Assembly: GCF_004193775.1 (NCBI RefSeq)
Contig: NC_041005.1
Coordinates: 8,992,501 to 9,056,500, forward strand
Direction of reading: 5' to 3'
From: Glycine soja
Lineage: Eukaryota > Streptophyta > Magnoliopsida > Fabales > Fabaceae
Length of the DNA stretch: 64,000 nt
Under the pieces are notes generated by a model that did not search any database, had not been told where the DNA came from, and saw only the letters and a program-made list of their open reading frames with translations. The translations under genes were made by a program, and so were the position numbers. Of the stretch, positions 1-12,869 are shown piece after piece. Within the stretch, counting starts at the first letter, position 1. The number at the start of each line of letters is the position of its first letter.

Positions 1-1
1 T

Positions 2-148
2 GATGGTGATGGTGATGATCGTAATAAGAAGAAAACTGGGTTTTGGTCCAAGTTGCTTCATCCCAAAACCAAAAGCAAGAGAATGGATGAGATCAAAGGC
101 ACTAAGCTGGTTCATTCTAGGTCTCTAATAGAAACTAGACATATATAG
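2..148 (+). CDS. 3' end of an unrecognised protein-coding gene (partial)
   Basis: The frame from position 2 is open through 48 codons and stops at TAG (146-148). The visible tail starts with an acidic Asp/Gly stretch and becomes strongly basic (motif GFWSKLLHPKTKSKR), ending LIETRHI. The start lies outside the window. G+C is clearly higher than in the AT-rich DNA that follows, as expected where an exon meets its 3' UTR. I do not recognise the family. A basic tail with a Gly-Phe-Trp motif occurs in several plant regulatory or membrane-associated proteins, but nothing here decides between them. Reading it as coding rests on the open frame and composition only. Confidence 0.5.
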   Translation, partial: DGDGDDRNKKKTGFWSKLLHPKTKSKRMDEIKGTKLVHSRSLIETRHI

Positions 149-3100
149 CTAGTGATCGATGATCATTTTTTCATCTCTAATTAATTAGTGATTCTTTCTT
201 TCATTTGTTAATCCCACCCTTTAATTTTTTGGTGGATTATATGTTGTTGAGTATTAATTAGTTCATCTTTCCAATTTCCTGTAAGCGAAAAAGGAAAGAA
301 AAATAGAGATCTTGTATTGCATGATATGCTTTGTGTATATTTTTTTGTATATAAATGAACGCTTTCTGGATCATTAATTAATAGGGAGAGAATAATTAAA
401 GGCAAATATATGAATATACATAACCAGATGTACGTACAGTACGTATATATATTAAATTGTACAAGGATCAATGTGCCAGAGATTGTTCCTTTTTTATCTG
501 ATTCTATCAAAATTATTTATATATGTTATTACTGGCGGTTATAGATGTAAGTATTTACAAGAGGAGAGATCGGAGAATACTTATTCAGTTGAACATGTCG
601 ATTAACTAGTTTGTCGAATGGAAACATGTATTGCTGGCATGACTTGGCAATAAATCGATCTATGGATGTAATTGAGGCTGTGATCTCATCAACTTAGAAG
701 GATAAATTAATGCCCCAGTTGAGAAATCAAATCTAATTTAATAAAAAGGAAAAAATATATCTCTTAATGAGTGTTTAAGGAATAAAAATAATTAAAAATG
801 CAGTGAAAATGCAATCTTTCACGCATAAAACTTAAAATTCTATGCTTTTTTATTTTATTTTATTTTCAAATCCTCGATTAGCAAGTGTCCAGCAGGAACA
901 CTCATTAGCATTGTCTAAAAAGAATCAAGAAATATTGTAATTAGAGAGAAAGATCACTTTTATTTTATTTATGAAAATATGAGATTAACTTAATCATTAA
1001 AAAAATCATGAATTTAAATCTCTTCTACTAATAAAAATTAATAAACTAACATCTAATTAACTTCTAACCTTTGCCAATAAAAAAAATTATTTTACTTATT
1101 TTAATAGCATAAAATATCTTTGTTGTGGATGACCACCATTAATTTTTAATTCGTTACTAACATTTATTTGAGGATTATTGTATGAATTGGTCGTCGACAA
1201 TTTACTAAGTATTTATTAGTAAATTGATGAGAAATGTTAGTAACTCACTTGATTTATTATTAGTTGAGTTTGATTAGAAATCATAAATTTTTATGAGTTT
1301 TATTTCTAGTTTATTAAGTCTCACTAAAAAATTTGTAGTTTTTAAATATATTTAACCAAAAATAAAGAAAGAATGTATTAGAGAGTGTTGTTAACACTTA
1401 TCTGATTATGTGAATGGTTATTATCCATTTTTAATGAAAATTGTTATTCATTTTTAGTGGTAATTAAATAATCAATAAATATTGAGTGATTATTAGTAGT
1501 CTAATCATAATTGTTTTTTTTTAAGAGAATCTAATTGTTGTTGCTAATGGATATTTGAATGATTGACATTATATATCCATATATATGAAAAATGTCAATA
1601 CCATTGATTTTTTTTTACAGCACCATTAAATTATTTATCTTTGATTAATAAACCGTTGGAAAAAAATTGTAAATATTTATTAAAAGAAAAATAACATAAT
1701 TAATTATTACACAATAATGTCATGTACCTTACATAAGAGGTTCATTTCCTCACTTGAATTGAATGGCTATCACTTTATTACTATCATATCATTCATTTGT
1801 GAGCAGTCAAAGTAAATTATAGAAATGTGAAATTAAATTGTTTATGACTCTAATTACAATTTGAATAATTTCTCATAATAAAAGTTTTAGCCCATTAAAT
1901 TAAACTATACTTCTATGTGGCTTTTGATGTTATTTTTCCATTTTCTAATCAGGTATATATGCGAGATCAAGGAAATTTACTCGAGGTGACAAAATTCAAT
2001 GGTGGGTTCACGGTATTCGGGTCCGAAACTTTGAATTTTCTTTTTCGTTTCTTTCCTTAGCCTTTTGTTTTTTTTTTTTAATTTTGTTTATCTTGTTCTT
2101 TACGCATATGCAGAGATTAGTCATAATAGGAAAATCGTAACCCTACTACTTGACAGCTCGTAGATAATATACCCGTGGGACCATTGTATATTCGCCCTCA
2201 CAATTTTCTTTGCATGCGTTGTAAAGTTCAAACATCTGAGTTGCCACCACAAAGATGAAAATTAATGTCTTCTTCATATATGGAAGACGCAGGATTTAAA
2301 AATTCAAGTTAATTAAGCAAAAGCAGAAAGAAGACCTAGATCCAATCTTCGCGGCAATCTCAAAGACTACACATTCTAGTACAAAAAAAAATGTCGTCGT
2401 ATTCACTCGTAATTTCTTTTTAAAAAGAGGAGCACAATATTATGTGTACACATTAGCAAGCAAAAACACACGTACTCATACTGATGAGGAGCTAAATTAT
2501 AATTATCAAATATAAAATAATTATTGATGGCAGTTACCAATATAAGGTTATAGTATCCATTTGTAGAGAGTAAATTAACTTAGCACAATTTACAGATAAA
2601 ATTTCTCTTTATCCCGTAAGAGAAACAACCTTCACATTAGAAGGAAAGACAAAGACTCTCTACAATTGGAGATCATAAAACTCAATTTTCTAATCAACCT
2701 TTTATCATCATTCCATTATGACTAATCCAGGTAGGCTTCCGTATATCATTTTTATCATGATTTTGAGTATGTCACATAAATGAATTCTACTCTTCATCTA
2801 TGTAACAGTAATTCCTTTATACATGAAAACATGTGATTAGAATTAATGATTGTCTACTAAAATGAAATTAGGTTGATTAATTGAATCCTTATATTTAAAA
2901 TTAAATCTCAAGAAAGATTTCTCAATTAATTAATGCAGCTAACTACTTTTTCTTGCGTCATTTACTAGTGTTTTTTTTTCTTTATTGAATGGTCTTCGGA
3001 AAAGCCAGAGACACTGCGTCATTTATTATTTGCGATCTCTTGAAAACTAAAATTAAATTATTTCATTTGTTTAACTAGAACTTAGAAGAAGGATCTATAT

Positions 3101-4950
3101 ATTAATTATATTATACAAGTTAGATTTACGTTCGTATTAGTTAGAATCTAAAGCATTTTGAAGTTTGAACTTTGAACGGTGGAGCGGTTCCACTTTTTTA
3201 TTTTCCATCAAAGTCTATAATAAGAAAGAATAAAAAATAGTGAAATCACTTTTTTATATGCTTCTGTAAGCAATGATACTAACACGTATGCATTACTTTT
3301 TACACAATCCATGTTTTTTCTTATAGAAAAATATTAATTATTAGTATTATTAATTTTTGTCGGCATAAATATCCACTGTTAAAAATGTCCTTATCGAGCG
3401 TTTGATCTCGTAACCAAAATGAAAATATTTCATGTCTGAAAAAAAATGAAAAACTTTAGTATTGAAAATATACATGCATATATTTTGAAAGATATAAAGA
3501 ATCGTTTTAGTTGAGAAGTTGAATTAATCATTTTGGATTTTTTAAGACCCATCACTTATGATCAATTGGTTATATATATATATATATATATTATAGTGAT
3601 TTTTTATTCTTATTGTTTATTTTGTTAAGATCTAATAGTTATAATAAATAATTAATTTTAATTATTAAATTACTCTTAAAATGTAAATCTTTTAGAGACA
3701 CACGCGGTTTCAGTTGATTCTTGCTATATTTGGTCTTAAAATGTAAATGACTCTAATAAAATTTTCAAAATATGAGCAAAATATTGAATGTAACTTATGA
3801 ATATTGTTTAGTTTAATCATCTGAAATTTAATGACATTGGTGATTACTATGATAATATTCATTATAATTCAAGAATTAGACTTGCCAAATTCATATAGTA
3901 GAAAAAAGTTATTAAGTAAAGTAAGTTTTTAATTTTTATAAAATAAAAGGGCTACATTTATTAATAAAAGGATTAACATATAAATCTCTCATTTAAAGTA
4001 AAAAAGTACTCCCTACAATTCTTTTTATTTGTCTCTGCAGAGAAACCAAAAAATACAATAAAATTTCTTAAACTTAATAAAATAATTATGATATTTCTTT
4101 TTAAATACTTTTTCATAATAAATGCATATGTGTAACTAAATAAAAATAAGATGAAAAGTAAGAATATAATTAATAAAAAATATTTAATATTATCTTCAAC
4201 TTTAAAAATAAATAAAAATTAAAAAACAACGATAAGAAAGAAAACATAAGAGTATTTTTTTTAAAAAATTATTTTAGGTCTTGTTCATTTTTCTCGAATG
4301 AAAAGCATCCTAATACTACATGTTAGAATGCCAAATTCAATAATATGTTGGGTTGACAGAAGTTTTTCTAAAAGATTACTGTATAGATTTAAACAACAAG
4401 CAGTTTTATCTCAATTATAGCTACTTAACTAGCCACTACATATTAAAAAAAATCTTCCTATATATAATCGTCTACCAAGCAGATTTGAGAAGCGGAGAAA
4501 ATTGAACCCCCTTTGAATTTGTGTGTGATTTTTCTGTTCTTAATTCTAAAGGAGCTGTTCTAAATAATTTTCTGTCTTTTTTTTGTTGCTGCCTTTTCTT
4601 GTTTTATTTTCCCACTCATAAAAAACAAAACAAAATCTTTCCCATGACTATGCAGCCATAGATCATAGACAAAATTTTATTTTGTTATACCGCTCTAACC
4701 AGCTCTCTTTCTTTTCCTATGAGGAATTGGTGTTTATAAATTTAATATTCATAATATCTTTTTATGAGTATTTTATTTCATTAATATAATAACTATTAAA
4801 TTAAATATATTAAACTTTTTTAAGTTATTGATTTAACTATTGATTAATGCGTTTTAGAAAATAAATAAGTCCAATAGCTCCATTGAATCCGTCTATAGTA
4901 GAAAAGTCATCTAGTGTGTTTGTATCTCCATTCTCCTACCCTCAAACCTA
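149..4950. other. AT-rich intergenic region, no gene recognised
   Basis: No convincing coding frame, RNA gene or complete transposon was found. The first few hundred bases are probably the 3' UTR of the upstream gene. The rest is AT-rich DNA with short homopolymer runs and a small TA run near 3570-3590. Confidence 0.5.
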
Positions 4951-4955
4951 AGCTC

Positions 4956-5073
4956 ATTCTTCCGTAAGAGTTACGGAAGAAGTCCGTTAGCATTCCACGT
5001 GAAGGGCAAAATTGGAAGAAAGGTGAAATGCTGGGTGCACCAGCAATACTGCTGAGTGCACCTAGCAACACCC
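4956..5073. mobile_element. Solo end of a MULE-like element related to the one at 50785-51492
   Basis: Positions 5001-5073 match the right end of the 50785-51492 element in order: a GGGCAAAATT-like stretch, then CTGGGTGCACCAGCAAT, then GAGTGCACCTAGCA, then a terminal CCC. Just inside it, 4958-4978 is a small hairpin with TTCCGTAA facing TTACGGAA, like a single unit of the palindromic array in that element. No matching opposite end was found within a few hundred bases, so this is a truncated or deleted copy. Confidence 0.55.
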
Positions 5074-5595
5074 AACTTTGATTTGGGCCGCTCCTTGACA
5101 TTTCAATCCAGATAACTCATTAACAAAAACATAATAAGGGTCATGATGGATTTCGTGGGGTTGGGTTACGTAGGTCTTAAACACAATTTCTGATATTTTG
5201 CAGATCATGTATTTTGATTTTGAGTTAATATGAAGGCTTTAACACTGACGTTCTCGTAATAATTCATAAGAAAATAAAAAAAAGGTAAAAATAAAATAAG
5301 GAGATAAAATAAATTGAGTTTGAAAAAACTTAATTTATTTAATTTTCATATTTTCTTCTCTTATAAATACTTATAAAAAAAGTTATCTAAACATAAATTT
5401 AGTTTATTTGAGCTTGTTTTGGAGTGAAACAATATCATAATACAAGAAAATGAAATATTAAAAAAATGAAGAATAAAAAAGAAAATAAAAAATCAGTAAT
5501 CTTTTTCAATTATTTATATTACATTATGTATATATGCATATATAATTTTTTTAAATAATTATATTATTTTGAAAATAAGTTGATTTAACAATTTG

Positions 5596-6045
5596 TCAAC
5601 TTTCGCTTTTAATGAGGAACAGGTTAGTTATAATAGCTTGGTGATTTGTTTATCATATTTATTTCCTAATTTAAAATAGGCAACTTCTCAATTCTCCCTT
5701 TTAAAAAGAGGCAGTTTAGCTAAGACAACTTTTTGTTAAGACAATTAAATTTGTCAATTCTCTTTTTTTAATAAATGACGCTGCAGCTAAGGCAATTCGC
5801 TGAACCATTTCTTGTAAAAAAATATTTTTTATTTGTTTCCTAATTTAATTTATGGATTGATTTAGCTTTAAAAGCTTGTTAACTCTTGTTTTAAAAGGGA
5901 GACACGTTAGCATAGACAATTCGGCAGATCATTTTTCATAAAATAATGCTTTATTTATTATTATACTGATTTCTCAATCCAAATTAAAGAATCGATTCAA
6001 TTAAGACAACTTGTGAACTCTTTCTTCTTCTAGATGATACACCGC
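5596..6045. repeat. Degenerate tandem repeat, unit about 125-155 bp
   Basis: Similar units begin near 5596, 5752, 5878 and 6013. Each starts with a (T)CAACTCTT-like box, followed by a short purine-rich stretch, a GCTAAGACAATT-like box and a T-rich tail. The copies are strongly diverged, so exact boundaries are uncertain. Confidence 0.4.
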
Positions 6046-6436
6046 CATCTTTAAAATTTATTATCATGTTTAGATAATTTAATTGCTCGACCTTCTTACA
6101 ATTTTCAAACTTCATGTTTGCGATTCTTTTCTAGAAAACAACGTAGCTTTTAGTTCACCATTGTACTGTATTAAGAGATACATTGGAGTAATTAAGGAAA
6201 TTTCCTGTCAACTATCTAACTAAAATAAATTTTCTGTCAAAACCAATTCCGGGCCATGTCGAGTTTGAAGGATGGGTCGAGTCCTACACACTCCTAAATA
6301 CCATTAAATACTTTCAAATCAATAACACACACATACGAAGTTATGATCAAATAACTAAATATACCATTTTTATATGTATTGACTAACTTATTAAATAATA
6401 TCACATATACTTTTTTTTTATCTGCAATAATATCAT

Positions 6437-6594
6437 TGTTATGCAACTGAGGGGTAAACAATTGAAAGAATTTTTCACTATTGGATCATAAGCAACCATA
6501 TAAGTGAATTTAACATCATATTCTAACTAAAATCTTTTGATTCCTATCCGATGTGAAACTTTACCTCACATTTGTGTTCCAACAATCTTTCTCT
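6437..6594 (-). repeat. Degraded LTR-like arm, copy 1
   Basis: This is a shorter, more diverged copy of the arm at 6773-6960 in the same orientation: a GCAACTGAGGGG-like box, then an ATAAGTGAATTTAACATCA-like box, then a TTTGTGTTCCAACA end. Read on the minus strand it begins TG and ends CA, as LTRs do. Confidence 0.45.
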
Positions 6595-6772
6595 CAATTC
6601 CAAATGATAGTTTCCCTCTCTAACAAAAGTCATTTTCAATTCACAAATATCTAATGGTGGCCCTTAAAGCTTATTCTTAGCGACCTTAGCTAGTCTAACC
6701 ATTGTCGTCATCTTACTCATCTGATTCAATTACCAAGTCGAACCATCAACTCTAAAACCAAATGTAATGCAA

Positions 6773-6960
6773 TTGAGGGGGTAAATGCTGTGAAGATTTT
6801 TCACCAATGGACCTGAGCAACCACATAAGTAAACTTAACACCACACTCTAACCCAAAATCTTAAGGCTTCAAATTTATGAGTCTTCTTCTCAGTTATATG
6901 GTGTTCAATCTTTCCATTCTTACCAAATATGAGACTTCATCTCACACTTGTATTCTAACA
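6773..6960 (-). repeat. LTR-like arm, copy 2 (inverted relative to 7504-7703)
   Basis: On the minus strand this 188-bp stretch begins TGTTAGAATACAAGTGTGAG and ends CAATTGCATTACA. It is a clear but diverged inverted copy of 7504-7703. The TG...CA ends and roughly 200-bp size suggest a small LTR or TRIM-type terminal repeat. With the plus-strand copy it brackets the copia gag fragment. Confidence 0.55.
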
Positions 6961-7090
6961 GTTGCTCTGCTCTCGAGGATGTAGGCGCATTTATTAACCC
7001 TCATTAAATCTCTTTGTGTTTGTGTGTAGGCGCATGTGATTTCTCTAATCCCTTTAGAATTCTAGTGGTTGTTGCTAGCAACTAGTATCA

Positions 7091-7503
7091 ATGGCGCTTA
7101 ACTCGGAGCCCAAATTCGAAGTGGGAAGTTCAATGAAACTAAGAATTTTAGATGGTGGCAGAGATGAGTTAAGGATTTGTTGGCACATCAAGGACTTCTG
7201 AAGGTGTTACGCGACTCAAAGCCTGAGAAGATGAAGGATTTGGATTGGGAGGGGTTGCAAGAAAAGGTTGCGGCAACCATACGCTTGTGTTTGGCAGACG
7301 AGGTCCTCTATTACGCAATGGAGTTGACGTCTCCAGAAGGGTAGTATGAAAGAAATTGGAGAGTCAATATATGTCAAAATCATTTACGAACAAACTCTAT
7401 CTAAAATAGAAACTGTATGGGCTAAAAACGCAGAAGGGTTCGAATCTCCAACAAAATGTGAATGTCTTCAATCAGATTACCAGCGATCTGGCAAGACTAA
7501 GAT
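7091..7503 (+). pseudogene. Ty1/copia gag fragment, broken
   Basis: Translation from the ATG at 7091 gives a copia-type gag (UBN2 family) N-terminus with the family hallmarks: a WWQR-like segment, VKDLLAHQGLLKVL, a Trp/Leu-rich helix and TIRLCLADEVLYYAMELTSP. An early stop interrupts the first helix and another follows the TSPEG motif; beyond it the family signal continues only in shifted frames (LYGL- and NQITSDLARL-like). Just before the ATG, CTAGTATCA resembles the initiator-Met tRNA primer-binding site. No protease, integrase or reverse transcriptase follows; homology stops where the LTR-like arm begins near 7504. It is a dead 5' fragment of a copia element. Confidence 0.75.
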
Positions 7504-7703
7504 TGCTGGAATACAAGTGTGAGGTGAAATCCTACATCAGATAAGAATGAAAAGATTAAACATCATATAAGTGAGGAGAAGACCCCATAAACCTGAGTTT
7601 TAAGATTTTGGATTAAGGTGTGATGTCAAGTTCACTTATATGATTTGCTCAGTAACCCATTAGTATAAATCTCTCCAGTATTTAGCCCCTCAATTGCACA
7701 ACA
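7504..7703 (+). repeat. LTR-like arm, copy 3 (plus orientation)
   Basis: This 200-bp segment begins TGCTGGAATACAAGTGTGAG and ends CAATTGCACAACA. It is the inverted partner of 6773-6960. Its abrupt start directly after the gag fragment suggests insertion or a rearrangement junction. Confidence 0.55.
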
Positions 7704-8020
7704 ATCATAAATATTAATTAACTAGTTTATAAGCCTTTTGTTTTTAAACTCCTAATATCTAGCTTATAAAATCTCAACTAACTTATGAGTTAATTTTACA
7801 CTCTTAATTCTTATTTTATTTTGGATAAAAATCATTTTAAAAAAATTATTAATAATCTCATGATTTATTATAAGGCAACTAAATTTTAATGAATGTATTA
7901 GGGTATAGTGAGATTTAATTTTCACAATTTTATATATATATATGTAATTAGCCTATGATCTAATTATAAACATAAATGCCTTCCAATTTTTCTATTTTTT
8001 AATAAAATTGGTCATGACTT

Positions 8021-8484
8021 TGTAAACAAATATATAGGTACTGATCTAAACATGCAAATGAATTTAAATGTCATATTCAGATCAAATAGCAAAAGCTAAA
8101 TAGCACAAGCATACCTCCAGTCATTGCAGATCAAACACGAAGTGGTGCAAGCACGAACTCATAGTCAGCTTTGTTTTTCCAGACCTTTACTCACTCTAAA
8201 TAGATGATGTATTTTTCTGAATAGAGAAGTAGGTTTGGTGATACAAAATTGAAAGCACCCCATCCTATTTATAGAGTCTGCCCATCACACAGCTCAACCA
8301 ATTCGTTATCAGAACGTGGGTTTGAGGATAGGGACGTGAGTTTGTTACTGAACGTTGCAGAGATAAGGATTGAACGTGGGAGGAAAATGGACTAGATTCA
8401 GAAAACAAATTCCCAAAAAAATTACAACGGGAAAAAACAAAAAAATAGTTGAAATAGAATATGGGCCATCCGAAAATTTCATCC
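8021..8484 (-). repeat. 3' LTR of the copia element
   Basis: It aligns along its length with 14010-14466 apart from a roughly 7-base gap near 8300. The low-coordinate edge is TGTAAACAAAT in both LTRs. The outermost base next to the polypurine tract differs from the 5' LTR (plus-strand TCATCC versus CCATCA). Confidence 0.93.
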
Positions 8485-8493
8485 TTCTCCCAC
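8485..8493 (-). promoter_or_regulatory. Polypurine tract of the copia element
   Basis: On the minus strand the purine-rich GTGGGAGAA lies directly upstream of the 3' LTR, the standard site for plus-strand DNA priming in LTR retrotransposons. Confidence 0.75.
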
Positions 8494-8767
8494 TTGGTCC
8501 ATTTAACTCAACATCAACCGTAACAAGAAACATAATATATGAGTCATGGCGATAGGTCCTCTGATGATGAGTAATATCTTCTATGTACCACAATATATCA
8601 AGTCTCTCAACACTAGCTCTTAACTTAATGAATAAACCATATGTTTATTCTAGATCTAAACCGAATGATTTTTCTCGAAATAAATAAATATGTGCACAAA
8701 TCCATATGAGAAAATATCTAACTGAATAAGAGTTTCATTGAAAATAACAAATGTACGTACAATGAAA

Positions 8768-11700
8768 TTACATCATGGAACCAAGTCCCATTTGTACTAC
8801 ATGATCCTTAAAATTCTTTGGTGGCATGTCTTTAGTTAAAGGATCAACAATCATCAACTCAGTGTTGACGTGTTCAATGACCACTTTCTTTTCTTTAACA
8901 CGTTCTCTTATGGCTAAGTACTTGATGTCAATGTGCTTACTACGACTTCCACTTTTGTTGTTTTTAGTCATAAACACCGCAGCAGAGTTGTCACAGTACA
9001 ACTTTAATGTCCTAGAAATAGAGTTTACAACTCTAAGGCCAGACATGAAACTCTTCAACCATACACCATGCAAGGTAGCCTTAAAACAAGAAACAAACTC
9101 AGCCTCTATAGTGGAAGTAGCAATTAAGGTTTGCTTGACACTTCTCCAAGATACAGTTCCATTGGCTAACAAAAAAATATAACCGGATGTTGATTTTCGT
9201 GAATTAACGCAACCAACAAAGTCTGAATCGGAGTAGTTAATCACTTCCAGACAATCAGTCTGTCTATACATGAGCATGTAATCCTTTGTTCCTGAAGATA
9301 TCTCATCACTTTCTTGCAGCTTTCCAGTGGTCAATATCTGGATTACTCTGATATCTTCCCAAAACTCCAATAGCATATGCAATGTCAGGTCTAGTGCAAA
9401 TCTGAGCATAAATAAGGCTTCCAACAGCTGAAGCATATGGAGTATTTTTCATGTGTTCCCGCTCAAAATTATTTTTCGGGCACTGACTCAAAGTGAGTTT
9501 GTCACCCTTCATAATGGGAGCTATACTCGGTGAACAATCTTTCATGTTAAATCTCTCTAAAACTTTGTTAATATAAGTCTCTTGAGACAAACCCAAAATT
9601 CCTCGAGATCTTTCCCTATGGATCTTAATGCCAATGACATAAGATGCTTCTCCCATATCCTTCATATCAAAGTTCTTCGAGAGAAATTGTTTCACCTCAT
9701 ATAGAAAACCCTTATCATTAGTTGCAAGCAAAATGTCATCCACGTATAACACAAGAAATCAAATCTTACTCCCACTGACCTTTTGGTATATACATTGATC
9801 CATGATGTTCTCTTCAAAGCCAAATGAAGTGATGACATCATGAAACTTCAAATACCATTGGCGGGAGGCTTGTTTCAAGCCATAGATTAATTTATTAAGC
9901 TTGCAAACTAAGTGCTCACCTTTAGTAGAGGAGAATACTTCAAGTTGTTTCATGTAAACCTCTTCCTCTAGATGACCATTAAGGAATTTTGTTTTCACAT
10001 CCATTTTATGTAACTCAAAGTCAAAATAAGCTACTAATGCCATAATTACTTGGAAAGAATCTTTTTTAGATACAAGAGAGAAAGTCTCTGTGTAATCAAT
10101 TCATTCTCTTTGAGTGAACCCTTTGGCAAAAAGTCTTGCCTTATGTCTCTCAATGTTGCCTTATGAGTCTTTCTTGGTTTTAAAAACCCATCTACATCCA
10201 ATGGCTTTTACACCACTAGGCAACTGTACAAAATCCCAGACTTGGTTAAACGCCATAGAATCCATCTCATCTTTCATGGCATTATGCCACAAGTTTGATT
10301 CTTTAGAACTCATGGTCTGTGAAAACGTTGCAGGATCATTTGTAGCTTCAATGTTGTAGTTCGATTCTTACAGATACACTACATAATCACTAGGAATCAC
10401 TGACCTTTTGACTCTAGTAGATCTTCTTAATGTTACCTCATCACTTTCTTGAGGAACTTGTTGCTCAACCAGTTGTTCAATAGGTTGTTCAACATTATCT
10501 TGATATTCCTCATCAATAACTTGATCTGTATGATTGTTTCCAATAATTTGTGGATTTTCAATCATTGGTTGTCTAACACCTGTTTGTACTTGAGGGGTGT
10601 GAATGACAATCAATCTATCATTTGAGCTAGAGGGTTGAGCTTCATAGTGATCTTTTTCAAAAGCAATGTCTTGAAATTGATCACTCCCACTAATCAAGTC
10701 ATTCTCAAGAAATTTTGCGTTTCTTGATTCCACAATCCTAGTGCTATGTGATGGACAATAAAATCTATACCCTTAGGACTTTTTAGCATATCCAATGAAA
10801 TACCCACTAATAGTCCTTGGGTCTAGTTTCTTCTCTTGTGGGTTATAAACTGTCACTTTAGATGGGCATCCCCAAATGCATATATGTCCCAAACTCGGTT
10901 TCCAACCTTTGAATAACTCGAAAGGTGTCTTTAAGACAACCTTGGTTGGAACTCGGTTTAATATATACACAATCGTCTTTAATGCTTCAATCCACAAGAA
11001 CTGAGGAAGTTTTCTATTACTTCTCATGCTGCTTACCATGTCCATTAAAGTTCGGTTTCTTCTTTCTGCCACACCATTTTGATCCGGAGAACCAGACATA
11101 GTATACTGGGCAACAATCTCATGTTCCTGAAGGAACTTCACAAACAAACCTGGTGCTTGTCCATTCTTCGTGTATCTACCATAGTACTCTCCACCTCGAT
11201 CAGATCTCACGATCTTAATTTGTTTTTCACATTGTTTCTCAACTTCAGCCTTAAAAATTTTAAAGGCATCCAAAGCTTCATCCTTAATACGAAGTAAGTA
11301 GAGATACATATATCGTGAATAATCATCTATAAAGATGATAAAGTATTTTGGACTACTTGCATCCATATCTGGACAACAAATATATGTATGTATGATTTCT
11401 AATAGGTTTGAGCTCCTCTTTGCACCCTTTTTAGACTTGTTAGTTTGTTTACCATTAATGCAATCCACACAAGTCTCGAAATCAACAAAATCCAAAGTAC
11501 TAAGTACTCCTTCATTTACCAATCTCTTAATTCTCTCGATAGAGATGTGTACTAATTTATGGTGCCACAACATAGAGGATTCCTCATTCACAACACATCG
11601 TTTAACCCCGACTGTAACATGTATAGAATTATAAGCAGCATCATTTTGCAAGTCAATATAGTAAAGACCATCGAGTAATGCACCAGAACCAATAGTTCTA

Positions 11701-12098
11701 GATTTATTAATTAAAGTAAAACCAGAATCCAAAAAATTAAAAGAAAAACCCAATGGTGCAAGTCTCGATACAGAAATCAAATTCTTAGAAAAACTATGAA
11801 CATAAAAGGTTTTTTCTAAACGTAAAATGAAACCGCTGCTTAAAACCAAATTGCACGTCCCAATGGACTCCACATGTGAGCTTATCTTGCCTCCTGAATA
11901 GATGTGCTGCTCACTTTCCACTGGCCTCCTTAGGTTTTCCATACCCTGCAAGGTATTAGAAACATGGATTGTAGAACCAGAATCAATCCACCATGTGTTG
12001 TGATTAATACTAACCATATTAGATTCATAACAAACAAAAGTAAATGGAGTACCTTTCTTGTTCATCCAGCTCTTAAACTTTAAGCAGTCTTTCTTCAT
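8768..12098 (-). pseudogene. Copia pol: protease, integrase, reverse transcriptase, RNase H, with stops and a frameshift
   Basis: In order on the minus strand: the protease active site in WWIDSGSTIHVSNT (about 12000); a GAG-pre-integrase region; the integrase core with DASSPK, FIDDYSR, SDRGGEY and SPDQNGVAERRNRT (11400-11020); a low-complexity Gln/Glu linker (10730-10370); reverse transcriptase with MDVKTKFLNG, KLIYGLKQASRQW and the YVDD box near 9740; RNase H with SGYIF, STIEAEF, DNSAA and KHIDIKY (9230-8830). Blocks from 12098 to 9306 lie in one frame, interrupted by stops at 10773-10775, 10368-10370, one between 10370 and 10043, and one just above 9752. RNase H is in a different frame, so a frameshift lies near 9310-9430. 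Not functional. Confidence 0.93.
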
Positions 12099-12101
12099 GT
12101 G

Positions 12102-12869
12102 TCATTTCTTCTTGCAAAAGAAACACTTGGACTCTTTCTTTATGACTAGCTGAGCAGGAATCTTACCTTTTTTTTTGGGTTGATCCCCTTTCTTCTTTCC
12201 ATGAACAGTTAAGTTCACCCTTTTGCCCTCTTCCATAATTAACCTTTCCTCTTCTTGAACACACATGACCATCAACTCATTAATCGACCATTTGTCTTTA
12301 TGTGTGTTATAAGAGATTTTGAAGGGAGCATATTGCAAGGGCAGAGTACACAATATATAGTGTACTAGAAAAGAATCAGACATGGTAACCTCCAAGGCTT
12401 TTAGTTGAGCCACTATATCCCTTATGCGCATGAGGTGATCATGTACACCCCATATCCCTTGGAGCTTTAAGGATGAGAACTGCATTATAAAGGTGCTGGC
12501 AAGGGCCTTATAAGATGTAATAAACTGATCATTAATGGCCTTCAAAAGATCCTTGACTTTTTCATGCTGATCGATGGAACTACATATACTAGCAAATATA
12601 TTAGTCTTTATGAACATTACGGACATATGATTAGATCTCTCCCACTTTTCATAAAGATCGACAGCGTTTGGAGTGCTAGTTTCAATAATGCCTGGCGGCT
12701 CGTCTTTCCTAATAGCATAGTCAATATCCATCCAGCCTAAATGAAGGAGAATTCTCCCCCTCCAAACCTTATAATTGTTCTCTTTCAATTCGGAAATATC
12801 ACACTTAATACCAGAAATGTTTGCAGATTGATTAATTGCAAAGTTCAAGAATACATTCTCATTATTCAT
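12102..12869 (-). pseudogene. Copia gag with a stop inside its zinc knuckle
   Basis: A 255-residue frame starts MNNENVFLNF. It contains the copia gag core (NNYKVWRGRILLHL, later LKLQGIWGVHDHLMRIRDIV) and a Lys-rich tail leading into CFFCKKK. The CCHC zinc knuckle (C-x2-C-x4-H-x4-C) is cut by an in-frame TGA at 12102-12104; the next residues, HMKKDC, complete the knuckle in the same frame and run into pol. Copia elements normally encode gag and pol as one polyprotein, so this single nonsense codon, not a designed gag/pol boundary, divides the two open frames. Confidence 0.9.

Noticed and set aside
208..510. 100-codon minus-strand open frame near the left edge
   Set aside because: AT-rich, Ile/Tyr/Leu-rich low-complexity translation, lying over the likely 3' UTR of the upstream gene.
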